The position numbers and the translations under genes are program-made. Source: Blasia pusilla (lineage: Eukaryota > Marchantiophyta > Marchantiopsida > Blasiales). Taken from it: a stretch of 64,000 nt of DNA. This document shows, one piece after another, positions 1-12,400 of this stretch (position 1 is its first letter; each line of letters starts with the position of its first letter). Location: NCBI GenBank assembly GCA_050084515.1, contig CM114275.1:21514001-21578000 (forward strand). Direction: 5' to 3'. The notes under the pieces were generated by a model. The model made no database searches. It had not been told where the DNA came from and was given only the letters and a program-made list of their open reading frames with translations.

Positions 1-430
1 AACCCAAACGTTTGGGGGGTCTGTTAGGTCTATCTAACTTGCAAAGCTGTGGGGCAGTCTGAACTGCATTAGGACTCTCTGGCTCTGATTTTGAGACAAT
101 CCTATCACTAATGTCTACCTCCACCTCTACAGCCTCACACATCGGACTCTCATCACTTACCTCACTTTAAATATGAATCTCAAAGGATGTGTCAAGATGA
201 GAATTATTCACAATAGTAGTCTCATTAAAGGACACATCTCTCCTCAAAACAATCTTGCATGTACTAGGGTCCCATAATCCATACCCTTTCACTCCCTTCT
301 GATATCCTAGAAAGGTGCACTTTCTAGCCTTTGGGTCTAACTTAGACCTCTTATCTTCTTGAACATGAACATATGCGAGGTATCCAAACACTCCAAGTAA
401 AGAGTAATTTGCAGGAGTACCATGCCACAA
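1..430 (-). pseudogene. copia integrase C-terminal region and linker to RT
   Basis: The frame from 430 to 167 reads WHGTPANYSLLGVFGYLAYV followed by KLDPKARKCTFLGYQ and GYGLWDPSTCKIVLRRDV. This is the conserved segment after the copia integrase core, where plant elements have ELWHG...FLGYS...K.Y.L. After a stop near 167 the same strand continues to position 1 with Glu/Ser/Pro-rich linker sequence ending in PNRPPKRLG, the usual spacer before copia RT. The window edge cuts the element here. Confidence 0.75.
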
Positions 431-434
431 CTCT

Positions 435-473
435 ATTGTGAAGACTTCTCATCCTATGAGAAGTCTTCACAAT
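435..473. repeat. perfect 18-bp inverted repeat, 3-base loop
   Basis: Arms 435-452 (ATTGTGAAGACTTCTCAT) and 456-473 are exact reverse complements separated by CCT. The repeat lies inside the copia integrase region. The right half as read on the minus strand belongs to the coding frame leading into ELWHG, so the left half looks like an inverted copy of it. Confidence 0.9.
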
Positions 474-526
474 TTTACACCCAATATCAGAAGTAGGAGA
501 TAGACTTATCAAATAACAAGTAGTAT

Positions 527-1516
527 TTAAAGTTTTTTTCTTCTGGTATTGCTCAACATAGTACGTGCTCTCTCCAATAGTGTTCGATTCACCCGCTTTG
601 CTACTCTATTTTGTTGATGTATACCAAGAGTGGTGAAATGGCGGTTAATGCCTTCCTCCTTGCAAAATTGTTCAAATTGCTTAGATCGATACTCTCCACC
701 ATTATTAGACCGTATGCATCTAATCTTTTGGCCAATTTGCTTCTTTGCCATTGTCTTCCATTTTTTTCATATAGAGAACACCCTTGATTTCTTTTGCAAG
801 AATTAAATCCACGCCCTTCTAGAATAATTATCCATAAAGGTGATAAAATACAACGCTCCTAAGAGAGAAGCAATAGATGCATAACCCCACACATCTATAT
901 GTATATAATGTAGAGCTCTCTTTGTCCGATGTACATTAGTACTAAAGCTTACGCAATGTTGTTTTCCAAATACGCAATGCTCAAAGAAATCCAACTTACA
1001 AGACATCACTCCTTTGAGCAACTCACATTTTGAAAACTTTCTCAATCCACGTTTCCTCATATGACCCAATCGTAGGTGCCACAATTGTGTCGTATCTATT
1101 ACATCTCCATATGATGTGGAGGTTACTGTACCTCCACCGACAATGGTTTCACCTTCAAGCTTGTATAAGGTTTCAACCTTCTTGCCCTTCATCAAGATGA
1201 AGGCTCCTTTTGAAACTCTTAGAACTCCACTCTCCGTTGCCCATTTGGAGCAATTATTGTCCAACGCACCAAGAGAAATCAAGTTCTTATGCAAATCTGA
1301 GACATGTTGCAGCTCAAACGAAAAGTCCCATCAAACATCTTGATGCGAAAAGAACCAATCCCTACTACCTTGCATGGCATATAATTTCCCATCAAGAAGT
1401 TCCATCAACTTAGTTGCAATATGTATTGAAGAACTCTTTGCAAGGACATATGTGGTAAGAGCAACCAAAATCCATAATCCATGCATCATGGAAGATATCT
1501 CTTTTGAAAGTTGCAC
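527..1516 (-). pseudogene. copia GAG-pre-integrase and integrase core fragment
   Basis: The block at 1294-803 carries NLISLGALDNN and the GAG-pre-integrase signature LWHLRLGHM, then the integrase start with YFITFMDNYSRR. The block at 751-527 continues with IRSNNGGEYRSKQF and the segment NRTLLERARTML, typical of copia integrases. The catalytic Asp of the second motif (normally SDNGGE) reads SNNGGE, so that residue is lost. Upstream frame fragments around 1331-1516 still spell the segment that precedes NLISLG in related elements. A frameshift separates the two integrase parts near 752-802. Confidence 0.85.
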
Positions 1517-1599
1517 TCAATACATAATCATCTTCTTCTTACTCTGCTACGCTAGCTTCTTCAGAGGTATGAGTTTTTTCTTTACGTATGTTCCTTGGT

Positions 1600-2267
1600 G
1601 GGTCCTTTCTTTGGCCCTTTATACAATCTTTATTCATGTAGCCTACCTTTATGCAAGTCCAACATTTATCTTTCACATTACTTCCGCCAGATCGAGATTT
1701 CGACCTCTATCTACCTTTGCTTTGATTCCAATTAATTGGCCTACCTTAGGCAACAAGAGCCTCTAAGTTTTTCTCCCTAATGCTCATCATCTTTCTAAAC
1801 TCATTAGACAACAATGTCAGCAATAACAACACTTTATCTTCATCTTGTAGCTTTACCTCCATACTAGATAACTCACAGATGATTCAATTGAAAGCGTTCA
1901 GATGCTCCATCAGAATTCTGATTACTTTCATGCGTAGAGTATACAACTTATACTTCAAGTACAATCGACTTGTCAAAAACTTTGTCATGCATAGGCTCTA
2001 TAACTTTTCCCACAACTTGGGCGGAGAGTCTTCATTCATGACATTGTACAAAATCTCGTGTGCAAGACTCAAACTAGTTGTTCTAACAACTCTCAAATTG
2101 ATGTCCTCCCACTCTATAGTAGTCTTGATCGTCCATTTCTTCTCCAACGCCCAATGTAGTCCTTGCTGAACCAGCAAGTCTCTCATCTTCAATTGCCACA
2201 ACCCGAAATTATTCTTGCCATCGAATTTCTCCACCTCAAACTTCACCTTTTTTTTTTCAGGTCCCAA
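1600..2267 (-). pseudogene. copia gag fragment with degenerate zinc knuckle
   Basis: The N-terminal part (2267-1998) reads FEVEKFDGKNNFGLWQLKM, the classic start of plant copia gag (UBN2-like), followed by LLVQQGLHWAL. Further downstream, around 1630-1690, a CCHC-type knuckle appears as CWTCIKVGYMNKDC: the three cysteines remain but the histidine is replaced by tyrosine, a C-to-T type change. The frame is lost between these parts. Gag would form the particle and bind RNA in the cytoplasm. There is no ATG at the expected start; the open frame runs into an A-rich junction with the neighbouring LTR fragment. Confidence 0.75.
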
Positions 2268-2794
2268 GCACCGCTTGGAGATCCTCCCCCTTGTATTTAG
2301 TTGTAGAGATCTCCATTCCCTTCCCTAGACCTCTTGGGCCACTCATTTTGGCCCTCAACCCAACTACCAATATGCTAGTTTAGGGGCAGTTTCTTAATAT
2401 GCGTTCATGATTTTGTCTAGATCTTTGGTGCGTTGGAACTCTCTTTGCATAAGATTTCCAACGCCATTTGATTCATCCCAAACGCACAATGGGTCTGGTT
2501 GTTATGACCGTAAACATTGCAAAACCCTCAAACACTAGTCAAGTTCCAAATCCTCTTGGCAACCAACTCTGGTGGGACTTGAGCAAGTTGAGCTCCTCTC
2601 AATCAGTCTTGCTTCGCACTCGGTCATGGTTTACTGGGTCATGACCCTCATCACTCGAAATGCCTAACTTGGCTCGCATCTTACATCTTATATCTCATCC
2701 AAGAGATTTCTCCAACGCGCTTCCATCCTAGTGTGAGCCTACTAGAATTCTGATGTTGTGCATTGGCACTCGTTTGGCTATGAGGGTTGTGACA
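2262..2794 (-). repeat. truncated Ty3-type LTR, same family as 50742-51736
   Basis: On the minus strand the sequence starts at 2794 with TGTCACAACCCTCATAGCCA, matching the LTR start TGTCGCGACCCTCATGACCA at 50742. Further matches follow in order: the GCGTTGGAAA...TTCCAACGC stretch, GGTTGAGGGCC, and AAGGGGGAGGATCTCC...GTGCTTGGGACC near 2280. The match stops close to 2262, so roughly the last 450 bases of the LTR are missing. Many differences are transitions at CpG positions. It abuts the copia gag frame directly. Confidence 0.75.
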
Positions 2795-4640
2795 TCATGG
2801 GTTCTCATGATGGAGGCTTATGGTAGTTTGGTAGTTTTCCTTACCTTTGTGACTTGGGTATGCATTTCACTCCCTTTCGGTGCTTACCTTGGAGGTTGTT
2901 AAAGGGGAATATAATCCTCGCAAGCTTTGAGAGGCTCATATTTCATAGTTCAGCCTTTCTAGAGTAGGCTAGGGCCTTCTAGGTGTGTGGGCAATCTAGA
3001 CTCCCTTACACTAAGGTTGGGTCTAGCTTGATTTTTTTTTTATTTTGTAATAGAGGGAGCAGGATGTTTCCAACTTGATTTTATTATGCGCCTCTCAATG
3101 TGGTAATGGTTACATATATCTTATATGTTATGTCATGTGTTCTATTATTGTGTAGCAAAATGTAGGCACACCGCATCAATCACATGTAACTTACAATATA
3201 TACTCACAAATGAATTGCAAAACACTCATATACCTCTTGCAAATTTTATAAAGGCATTAGAAACCCTCTTTTGTGTGGATAACCTAGATTTCCTTAGGTT
3301 AGAGTTGGATTTGGTTATATAATTTTCAAAAATTCTTAAAGGAGGATAGTTCCCAAAGGATTTTATCATTTTCCTCTCATACAAATAGCTACACCAAGAA
3401 ATTTATAAAAGAATTGTAGATATCACCACAAATGTAACCATTATCGAGGCAGTGAATCCAACATCTATGTCAACCAAGCCATAGCCACACCTTGATCCAT
3501 TCTCCGAAATGGAATCTTAAGAGGAAGGATTCAATTGAATGAATTTCTTGAACTTCAGGTAAAGATATTGGTAGTGGGGCTGTCCAGGGAACAATAGTCC
3601 CGTTGGGGGCCTCTCAAGCGAATATCTCGTTAGATCTTTTCATATTATTCATTGTTGTATTGAATGGCTAGCATGTTGTTTGTATGATTCCTAAAGTATG
3701 TTCCTATTCTATTTCTATTTAAGGTGTCATCGAAATTTTTTTGGCCCCTATATGTATGTTTTTTTTTGGCTATCCAACACATCATCTTGGGTTTGTGTGA
3801 TTTTGCTCACCGTAGATTAAATTTTTGTATTGAGAAACACATTTTCAATCGGTGTTAATTGGAGTCACATGACCTCGTTCACACCAACCCAACAAAGGTT
3901 ATGAAAATTGTTGTTAAGAAGTTAACAAAGGATTCTTGTTTCCACTAGTGTGACCTTACTTTCCCAATCTCACAACTCCAATTTCATTCAATACTAACCT
4001 GAATTTTCTTGATCCTTATATGTTTGGATCAAGCTTTTGTATTCCATTCACACGTTTTTTCATCCTAATTCTTTCCCTCGAGAAAAAGGTTGCGTATTGC
4101 TTTCATACTTCATTGGATTACTTAATAAGTGTAATTTTGTAGTTTTGAGATTGTCTTAGAATAATGCACACTAGCCGATGCGATGCACAGGTGAAACTGG
4201 GTTCTTCCCCCTTAACTTAATTGTAAGTTCCTAATTGTTAGTTTCTATTAAACCCGCTACATGTCAGCACGGGAAGGGCCTGAAATGCATACGTGTCATG
4301 CGGAGGAAACCCTTGCCTGAAACCCCATACTCTTTTAATAGTATAGATAGAGAGGGTTGTTAGGAGAATGGAGTTATACATGGACTTCACACCTTTTAGA
4401 CCAGGGTCCGGGGAGTTTTTTCGTGACAACCGGTACATTTCCGGTCTCTACAAACCCGAGCGGCAATTTTCAAAGTTTTCTTCATTCCAGCCGGCTAAAC
4501 AGATACGAATACGAAGGACACCCTCCCTGAGCCCTCGGTTTTTTGCCGGTAACTGACGACCTGATTCGGCAATTCTCAAATTCTACCGGCCAGCTCAACA
4601 CGTAACGCCGGTTCTCCCCGGACGTTGTTTTAGACTAGTA
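2795..4640. other. unrecognised AT-rich intergenic sequence
   Basis: No coding frame with recognisable similarity and no clear terminal repeats were seen. Short open frames here look like chance. The stretch 4400-4620 repeats a CCGGT/GCCGGT-type word several times, without regular spacing. Confidence 0.5.
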
Positions 4641-4879
4641 ATAAAATGAACTCTTATCCTTTGTTTTTAATTTCTGTACGGGAGGGAAGAGAAAAACATT
4701 TTCTTACTGCCCTCGGAATAAAAAATATTTTCTTATTATTCGATTGCAGAGGTGTTTAGTAATAAAAAGACAAAATTTTATCCCAACAGAGTTCGTAAAA
4801 TGACAACGAAATGTGCAAACGATTGTCGGCCTAAACCTCCACTAATCCCAAAGAACTCGTGAACGATTACGGACTAGTC

Positions 4880-5560
4880 TCCCCTTCCGAACAAAGGGAA
4901 ATGACGAGTCGTCCTGCCAGTGCCACAGAAATCTATGCATGTTCCCCCCCTTCACCAGCGCCTGCGCGGAGCGTTCCAAGCGGGAGCCTGTCAGGCACAC
5001 AAGTGGGTTGGGGAGCAGCGCAGCGCGGCGCCGCGCCATTTCACTTCCGACCACAACTTGCGTTCGGGACGCCACCCATCTCCTGTACCATGTGCCCGAA
5101 AGCGACGTTGCACCGAAGCGGGAGGAGAGGGGCTATGAGGCAGACAGGAGAGCGTACTGCGCGCGGCAAGAAAGGTTCTAGTGCGCAATAGGCGCGCGGG
5201 GACTGGCTCCCAGTTGGGCTCGCGGACGTTCTTGTACGGAGGGTTTAGGGTATAGGGGGTTCGCTGCGCGGGTGAAAGCCACACCGTCTGAGTTGGTGCG
5301 GATGCGGTGAAGGATGTGTGAGGAACATGACAAGTGCGGTATGAGAGATCGGCTCGGGGAGAAGTAGTGCGAGTGGGGAGGAGCGACGGTTGTGGATCTG
5401 ATTGATCGTGGTCGGGAATGATGGGAAAGTTGTAGATGGCTAGTCACGCCTGGAAGTGAATGCGGATCTTCTGAAAAGGAAAGCATGTGAGTGATGGCGC
5501 TGCGGTCGGCTCGCAATGAGGCGATGATTCAAGCTATGCGCTATTGTCGTCTCTCCTGCG
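4880..5560. promoter_or_regulatory. GC-rich, CpG-containing stretch upstream of the PPR gene
   Basis: Base composition shifts sharply from AT-rich flanks to GC-rich with many CpG and GCGC words (densest about 4960-5290). It lies 0.6-1.2 kb upstream of the proposed PPR start and could be its promoter or 5' leader, possibly with a first non-coding exon. Open frames on both strands here overlap and resemble nothing known; I treat them as composition artefacts. The promoter role is inferred from position only. Confidence 0.35.
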
Positions 5561-6120
5561 TTTTTCAGCATGTTCTGACACCTTCGATTTCCGTGAGTCA
5601 AAGCGTTTCCACATCAGGCAGGTAGTCTACCTTTGTCTGCAAATCGGATGTCATTTCACGTGACTTTACAGTGGATCGATCATTATTCTTTGCGTCATTG
5701 TACCGGAATTTCAAGCGAGCAATTCCTGTTTGAGTGAATTTCGTCTAAATTCCCGGTTTTGAGTCAGTTTCTCGCGCTTGAGTCCGAAGCATCTAAAATT
5801 ATGATAGTAATTCTCGTGCGCTTTAAAATAATCCTTCTGACGTGCTTTGTAGATCTCCTCGAGGGTTGGCGGAGATGTTGCTTGTTGGCTCTGTTTGTAG
5901 TCAATGACCATACCATTGCAATTGTTGAGTTTAAAGTTCCCTCGTAGTCGCTCAAAGGCTCTGTAAGGTAGCTGCGCATGACGCGTGGAGTTTATTGCCT
6001 CCTGATTGTGATATTTATAATATGAGCTTGTAATATGTGCTGAGAATTGGATGGTCTGCCAGTACAGAACCGCTCTCCTCAATTTTCAGGAGGCAGGGTT
6101 TACGATGGGGTTTACTTCAC

Positions 6121-7663
6121 ATGATGACCGGAAATGTGCGGTCCTCTGGAAGCTTTTCAGAGTCCTCGACAATTGGCCGAGGTTGCAGTGTTTCTAGTTC
6201 CGCCCCCGTCGAAACGAAACTTGAGTTTTCGAAATTTGAGTCTCTATCACAAGAAGACTTGGACAGGGCATTCAATGTTTCAGTAGTCGAGGGGAAAGAT
6301 GGTATTGCATACAGCTGGTATCAAACACGGCAATGTAGCACAAGGACGTCTGGGTACAGGAGCTCTATAGTTCAAAAGAGCACCAGAAATGTGCCACTAG
6401 CTCCGAAGAAATGGAAGCGAACGCTACCGAGTAAAGAAGTTTTGAATGCGGTGCAGAGTTTGAGGCGTGCAAAGGGCAATTCTGACCGTGTGAAGGAGGT
6501 TATCCGGAAGAATGTGTCACGGCTGTTAAAACTAGAGCTTATGCTCGTTTTGTCGGAACTACAGCGGCTAGATGAGTGTGCATTGGCACAGAAGGTAGGC
6601 TCCATGTACCTAAGAAGTTGCACGACCTCAATTTGAGTGACATAAGTAAAGGCAGAATCTTACAAGATTGGTTTCATGCGATTTGACGTGAGTTCACAAG
6701 TTACTTTACGTCTCTGTTGAACTTATACAGCCATTCACAAATGCAAGAGTCCTCAGAGAACGTGGGGAGGGAGTTTTCCAACTCTCTCCTCCCGGGTTCG
6801 GATGAGCTTTCCTCACTCATACTATTCCACGTTATCCTCCCACCCGTCACCATTCAGGGTTCCTTTTCAGGCAGTCCAGTAGCTGAGTACCTTGTAGGAC
6901 AAAGCCCTTGCGTTAAGTTGGATACGGAAGAGGTATTGGCCAAAACCTAGGAGTTTTAGCCGGTCCCTCGTTTCAGTCAAGGCGTCTCCAGCCGGTGGTA
7001 ATTCATCCGCTTGCCCCTCAAATATATGGACATAGATTGTTTTAGTGTAATCGTGGAGTTTTTTTTTCACATTTGAAGTATTGGCGGGCATGCTTTGGCA
7101 GAAATATTGAGTACTTTATTGGCACTTTTATCGCACAAGATTGGCGTAGTTAGTACTCGTCAAAAGTCATCCAACCTCCTCCCCACTGCTTTAGCGGCTG
7201 GTCAGTCCAATCATTAAAACTGTCTGAAGATCTGAGTTGCGAGGTGATTACGGCAGACAGCTACTGTGAATTGTCATCAGTACAAGAGAAGGTAAGGCTA
7301 ACAGTTGTTCTATTTGTGCAGATATTTGACGTCGTGCGAAAGGAAAGCTGGTATAGACCAGATCTGTACTTATACCAAACTATGGTTCAGATGTTTGGGA
7401 AAAACAAGCTCATCAAAGAAGCTGAACGTATGTTCGTGGACTTAGAGAAGGAAGGATTAGAACCTGATGATAGTATCAAGAGGGAGCTCTTGAGGTCCTA
7501 TGTAACCTGTGAAATGATTCCCGAGGCTATAAAACTGTACAAAGAATTAGTGAAAGTAGAACGAGACCAAGGCGCTAGAAGCATTTTGTTCAAGGGTCTG
7601 AGTGCCGAGGATAAGCTAGAGCTCTCTGAATATGAAAAAGGGTTGGGATACGACTGGAGTTGA
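6121..7663 (+). CDS. short PPR-repeat protein (At1g62350/THA8-type family), two exons
   Basis: Exon 1 is 6121-6594 and exon 2 is 7322-7663; the intron has GTAGGC at 6595 and TTTGTGCAG ending at 7321, phase 0. The product is about 271 residues. The conserved core starts near residue 95 (RTLPSKEVLNAVQSLRRAKG), continues with RLLKLELMLVLSELQR at the exon junction, then IFDVVRKESWYRPDLYLYQT and EAERMFVDLEKEGLEPD. This matches the small PPR family that includes Arabidopsis At1g62350 and the THA8 proteins, which bind organellar RNA and act in intron splicing. The Ser-rich N-terminus could be an organelle transit peptide. The start is uncertain: 6121 is the first in-frame ATG after a stop at 6031, and an acceptor-like TTTTCAG just upstream could mean an extra 5' exon. 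It converges on the EDR2-like gene. Confidence 0.75.
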
Positions 7664-9402
7664 AGATTAAAAATTCTGCCACCCGGATTCTGTTGGCAAG
7701 TTCTCAATGAGCCCTCTGTTCGTCTTTTCGGGAGCAGGAGGAGGAACGTTTAGTTTCGGACATGACAGCTTCGCAAACCTTCGCAATCCGATCGATGGCG
7801 AACAAGACATGTATTCGCTCTACTACACTCAGGGAGCATTGTGTGGATCTCAGCGAGGTTTCCGTGCATATCTGTCGTTGTCCAAATTGAATTATATAAC
7901 TGCTTTACAACCGTGTTGGCTGCTAGCAGAGTTCAAGTCGCCATGCCCAAGATGCTCTGGCGGAAAAGCGTGCGTCACAAAATAGTATGTGCACAGGCAG
8001 GTCCGACGTATTCCGATTTGTAAGCGAAGAACACGTGAAAGTAGATACATCAGGAACCTAACCTCTCGCTCCGACGTTTTCCGATTCATCTTCACACGAG
8101 AAGGCTTTGGCAGTCTTATACGGCAAACCACGTGAAAGCTCTCCATTGTGAAGAATAAACGGAAAACGCCAGCGGGCTATGAGGATTGCGTTGCACACCA
8201 AGATGCCCAATCGCGCTCAGTTTCTCGGCGTCCACTTAATTGCTTTGGTGGGTGACTTGGATCAGCCATTTAAGTCCCTGTCTAAAGTGTACATAAAATG
8301 CGCTGACCGGGGCTGCCCTACGACAACTATGCGTAGGTCCTTGCTTTGGTGGGTGACTTGGATCAGCCATTTAAGTCCCTATCTAAAGTGTACATAAAAG
8401 GCGCTGACCGGGGCTGCTCTACAACAACTATGTGTAGGTCCTTGCGTAATGTGAAACGTTACGGGTGTCAACGTCAATCTTTTTGAACGTTACCAGATGT
8501 TCGGCTGGGGGAGGAGAAACTCATGTTCCCAGAAACTGACTTCAATTACGAAACTGAGCCGACGCTACGCGCCAACGGAGGCACTGGACTTGACGCACCT
8601 CCACCCGGCAAGCACGCAGATCTCTCCAAAATTATAGCGTGGCCGAAGCCCGTCCGCCAGGATCAAACTATGTAGTTGGCTCAGCACAAGTGAGAGGAAA
8701 TAGCTAGGCATGCACTGGCATGTCTCCAGACTAGGTGCGGAGGCGTGGCGAAAGAAACTACACGCCACCCGACCCAAATCTCCACCTACGTGGCATAACA
8801 AATTTGGTAGGATGAAGGTTAAAATACTGTGTGCAACACTGTTGCTGATCTTTACTTTTTGTATGCCTGACGACTTTCATAGTCTAAACGCGAGTCGTCG
8901 TTGTCAGGCGGACAACAAGACTACCATGATTTCCAAGCCATCAGGACCCATGTCGTGAGTTGCAAGTACCGTGGAGGTGCAAAAATTGTGCAGGAAAGAC
9001 TCATCGGAAGATGTGGAATGCGTCTTTCCGGAACACAATTGATAACCATAATAAATTTACCCGCAATTCTCATGACGGACACGAACGTGAAGATATGCGA
9101 GTGACTGGTTGCCTAAAATCGAATTGCCCATCGATGGGTACCGTATAGGCAGTAACGAATTTGCGAGTTGCAGAAAATGATTGCTGGACGAAGTGAATTA
9201 CAGGCTTGACCAGTCCCGAGTCCCGAAGTGATTAGGCGATGAAAGCAGAAATAATGATTATCAGCCAGCTGGTCTGGAGTCTTGGGGTCCCAATGACCCT
9301 ATATAAATGTTCTCTCGCAATTAACCATTTCTCCAAGGAGCATGATCAACTCGAAACCTGCGACCCTGACAAGGTCAATCCTATGGTTTCACGAGTTCTT
9401 CG
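7664..9402. other. convergent intergenic region between the PPR and EDR2-like genes
   Basis: It holds the 3' flanks of both genes and a 101-bp tandem duplication (8241-8443). No further gene is recognised; short open frames on both strands lack family motifs. Both polyadenylation regions should lie here. Confidence 0.5.
8241..8443. repeat. 101-bp tandem duplication
   Basis: Two direct copies, 8241-8341 and 8342-8443, begin TGCTTTGGTGGGTGACTTGG and differ at only a few positions, mostly C/T or A/G. Nothing similar flanks them. Confidence 0.9.
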
Positions 9403-12400
9403 TCAAATCAATTTAGCCTTGTCCATTTGTAGCCGTGAGCATCGCACAACTCCGAGCAGATGTTCCGGAAGCTCATCTTCTGTGTCGCCCTGTTCCAACC
9501 AACCACTGATAACTTATATATTCCTCATCTTGTTACCTTGACACTTGTACTACATCATTGACAAAAAAATCCAGAGCGAATTGTCGTTCAAGCTGGTAGA
9601 GGACGGAAACATGGCTTTAGATCAAGAGTATGTAAGGTAAATAGTACCCGTAACAAGAACGCCATGTCGACCACAAGGGCCGTTATATAACTGAAGACGA
9701 GGCCCAATACTCCTCTTACGACTCCGGATGATCCCAGGTTCAAGTCCACCTGTAAAAACAAGATATTCGACCTTCAGAGAACAGGAAAATCTCTTCCCAA
9801 TAACTTTTCCCAATGGCCTCAGGATTGCCATACGAAGAATTCTTCACGCCAATGGAGGGGACTCCGCTGAAACCCTCATTGAAGTACTGGCGCGAATGGG
9901 AAGTCCACGACTACCAAAGTCACATGCTGCTTGCAAGCACTCTTGCGCGAATGACAGCAATAGTGTACCAGAGATAAGTACCTCAATGTAATTTGTTCCA
10001 CTATGATAACTGGTTTCTAAGATCTGTGCCATTATGACCGCTCTGGATCCAACCGCTTGTTTGATTATCCAGGATCCCTACGGAAACACATTTGAATAAA
10101 TTCAAACAAGTTAGTAGAGAAAAGAATTCATTCACAAGTGCACTTCCCCTCCAAGTGTTTTAGTCTCAGGTACAGTTAATTTAGGAGTGTCAAGTTGTGA
10201 GCTGGTACATGTAGTTACCTAAAATTCCATTACTCATGTAGGACAGCTCCCAACAAACTGTGCTTATGAATCCAGAAAGAAAGGACAACTGCATTCAGAG
10301 CACATTGTGACTAATCTTCACATTCAAAATGAGATTTCACCTATCTTGATGGGGAACTGTGCATCACCAAGAAACCCGAGTGAAGGCCTACTTAGGGATC
10401 ATGAAGCGCTGATCCTAAGTTCAGCTCTTTTGTTCTTTTGAAACTGTAGTGCTGAAAGCAAAATGATCTCAACTACTGCCTTAGTCAGACTCCATTGCAG
10501 CACCCAAGTCCATGCAAGTCAGAAGGGCAGGTAATTCTGGACTAACAATACAATCCGATCATGCTTGAAAATAGAAGATGAATTAAGTTTTCAGAGTGAA
10601 GGGAGTATTCAAGAAAAGTTGAAGGGAATGACAGTAAGTGCCCAGAATGGAAAGAAATTTAAACCTGCACAATAATGCACATTCCAAAAATAAAAGGCTT
10701 TACACAATGTAGTGAAACATTAAGACATGCAACAATGCTAACCGTGATAGTAAAACAACAAGAGGAAAGAAATGCTGCTAGGACACCCTAAATAGTCGGG
10801 AAGAATAACAATGTACAACTGCCATCTGAGTATCACAGATAGATACGAAACCATATTATGTGATACTCTGGTGTTGATAATGTCCCTCAAATGAGTATCT
10901 ATTTCGGTAAGGCCAAATTCAGCCTGAATTAATGGTTATTGGTTAGGATTTAATCACGACTTAAATTTAGCAGAACACTACCTTCATGGTTAGGATTGAA
11001 TGAGGCTGTCAGGTTAAGGTCCAAGCAGAGTAAATATACCATGTGGGATTGTATTACCAAGACAGTTTTCCTATTAGGCTTTTTATCCTCAGATTCAGGC
11101 TCATATCCCCCAAGAACTACTTCATATTAGGCATAGCCTCGAATTCACACTTTTCAGACTCACTTCATCATTTCTTTACCTTCCTGTTGAATCTCTGAAT
11201 CGATCTTGTCTTAGATCTCTATTTATAATTGTTCTTAGTAAAAATCCACATCTAGGCAGAGGCATTTTTGTTAGGGTTCCTCAACACCTTAGGACTTTTT
11301 GGGTTGTGCTACACAGGTCCTTCCCTCCAATAGTCAGAGTTCCACTAGACCATGCTTATTCTCTTTCCTACTTTTCTCAGTACTTACACCTGAGAAAATC
11401 CTTTCAGTACTACTACTCAGCTCCAATCTCCTTCCTATTTTTCTCCCCGTACACCTAAGAAATTCCAGAATGCTTTTGCACCTGAAATAGTTGGGGTGCT
11501 ACTTCTATGCTCTGATGGATAACCCTCTGAGGAGGAGCTAGTGTGCTGTTGAGGGTAGTGCTCCGGGTCTTTCATCCTGTAGGGAGGAAAAATATAACAG
11601 GAAGATTGGACAGGAATTTATGGAGAACCCTCTTCTGCAAAACCCTACCTTGGTTTCTCCTGCAGTCTCCTTTGGGTCTTCAGCAGTCTTCTTGAATAGC
11701 AAAGGTTAGTTCTTTGGGCCAAATTTACAGCGTGACATACAAAGTCCTCAGAGGATCTTTCTGTGTAGCCTCCATGATTTAATGAGCCATGTTTGCCATC
11801 AGCCTATTGGCCATCTTGGAATCCAGCACTTGGAGTTGCTAACTAGAAAATCTATGGTTGCTGTGGTGAACTTGAATGCTGGAACGCAGAAATTCAGCTC
11901 TTGTTACAACTACAGTTTCTTTATTCAAGTCTGAGAGGTACATGAGATGTAAAAACATAGTAACTTGGGCTTTACTATAGTGAATGGTAACTTGTAGAAT
12001 TCCTATGGTAACTTAGTATTTTACCACATTAAATAGTAATTTGTATTTACCATAGATTTACCTCAGTAATTCTGTGAATTACTATGGGTGGAAGGCCCTA
12101 ATCCTAACACCCTAAAGCCTGGAACTTCATCTTTTCGCTGTAGATAACCCCTTGTTGGTGCCCTGGGAATTTACGTTCACACCTTTTCGGACACAACTCT
12201 GTGAGCTTGAGGAGCTGATTGAGCCGCACTGAGTGTGCTTTGCTTACCTGAGTTGAGTGTTCTTCTGACCTTAGAAGTGCAGTGTGCTTCTGCTGACCTG
12301 AGGGGTTCGGTGAGTCTTGTGGGGGCAGGAATATGCCGACACGTTGACCAGAAATAGTATTGAGTGCCAAGAAGTACCCGTAAACGACTCGAAAGTCGCT

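Larger units (their letters stand above)
1..2266 (-). mobile_element. Ty1/copia retrotransposon remnant, 3' part beyond window edge
   Basis: Reading on the minus strand from 2267 to 1, the order is gag, a zinc-knuckle remnant, GAG-pre-integrase, integrase core, and the acidic linker that normally precedes reverse transcriptase. This is Ty1/copia order (integrase before RT). RT and RNase H would lie left of position 1. Every domain is split by stops or frameshifts, so the copy is dead. No LTR of copia type and no primer-binding site is visible upstream of gag; the sequence there is a fragment of a Ty3-type LTR. The family assignment is firm from several independent motifs, but the outer boundaries are not. 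Confidence 0.85.

Noticed and set aside
4842-5516. Overlapping open frames on both strands in the GC-rich stretch
   Set aside because: No recognisable motif; low stop-codon frequency follows from GC content.
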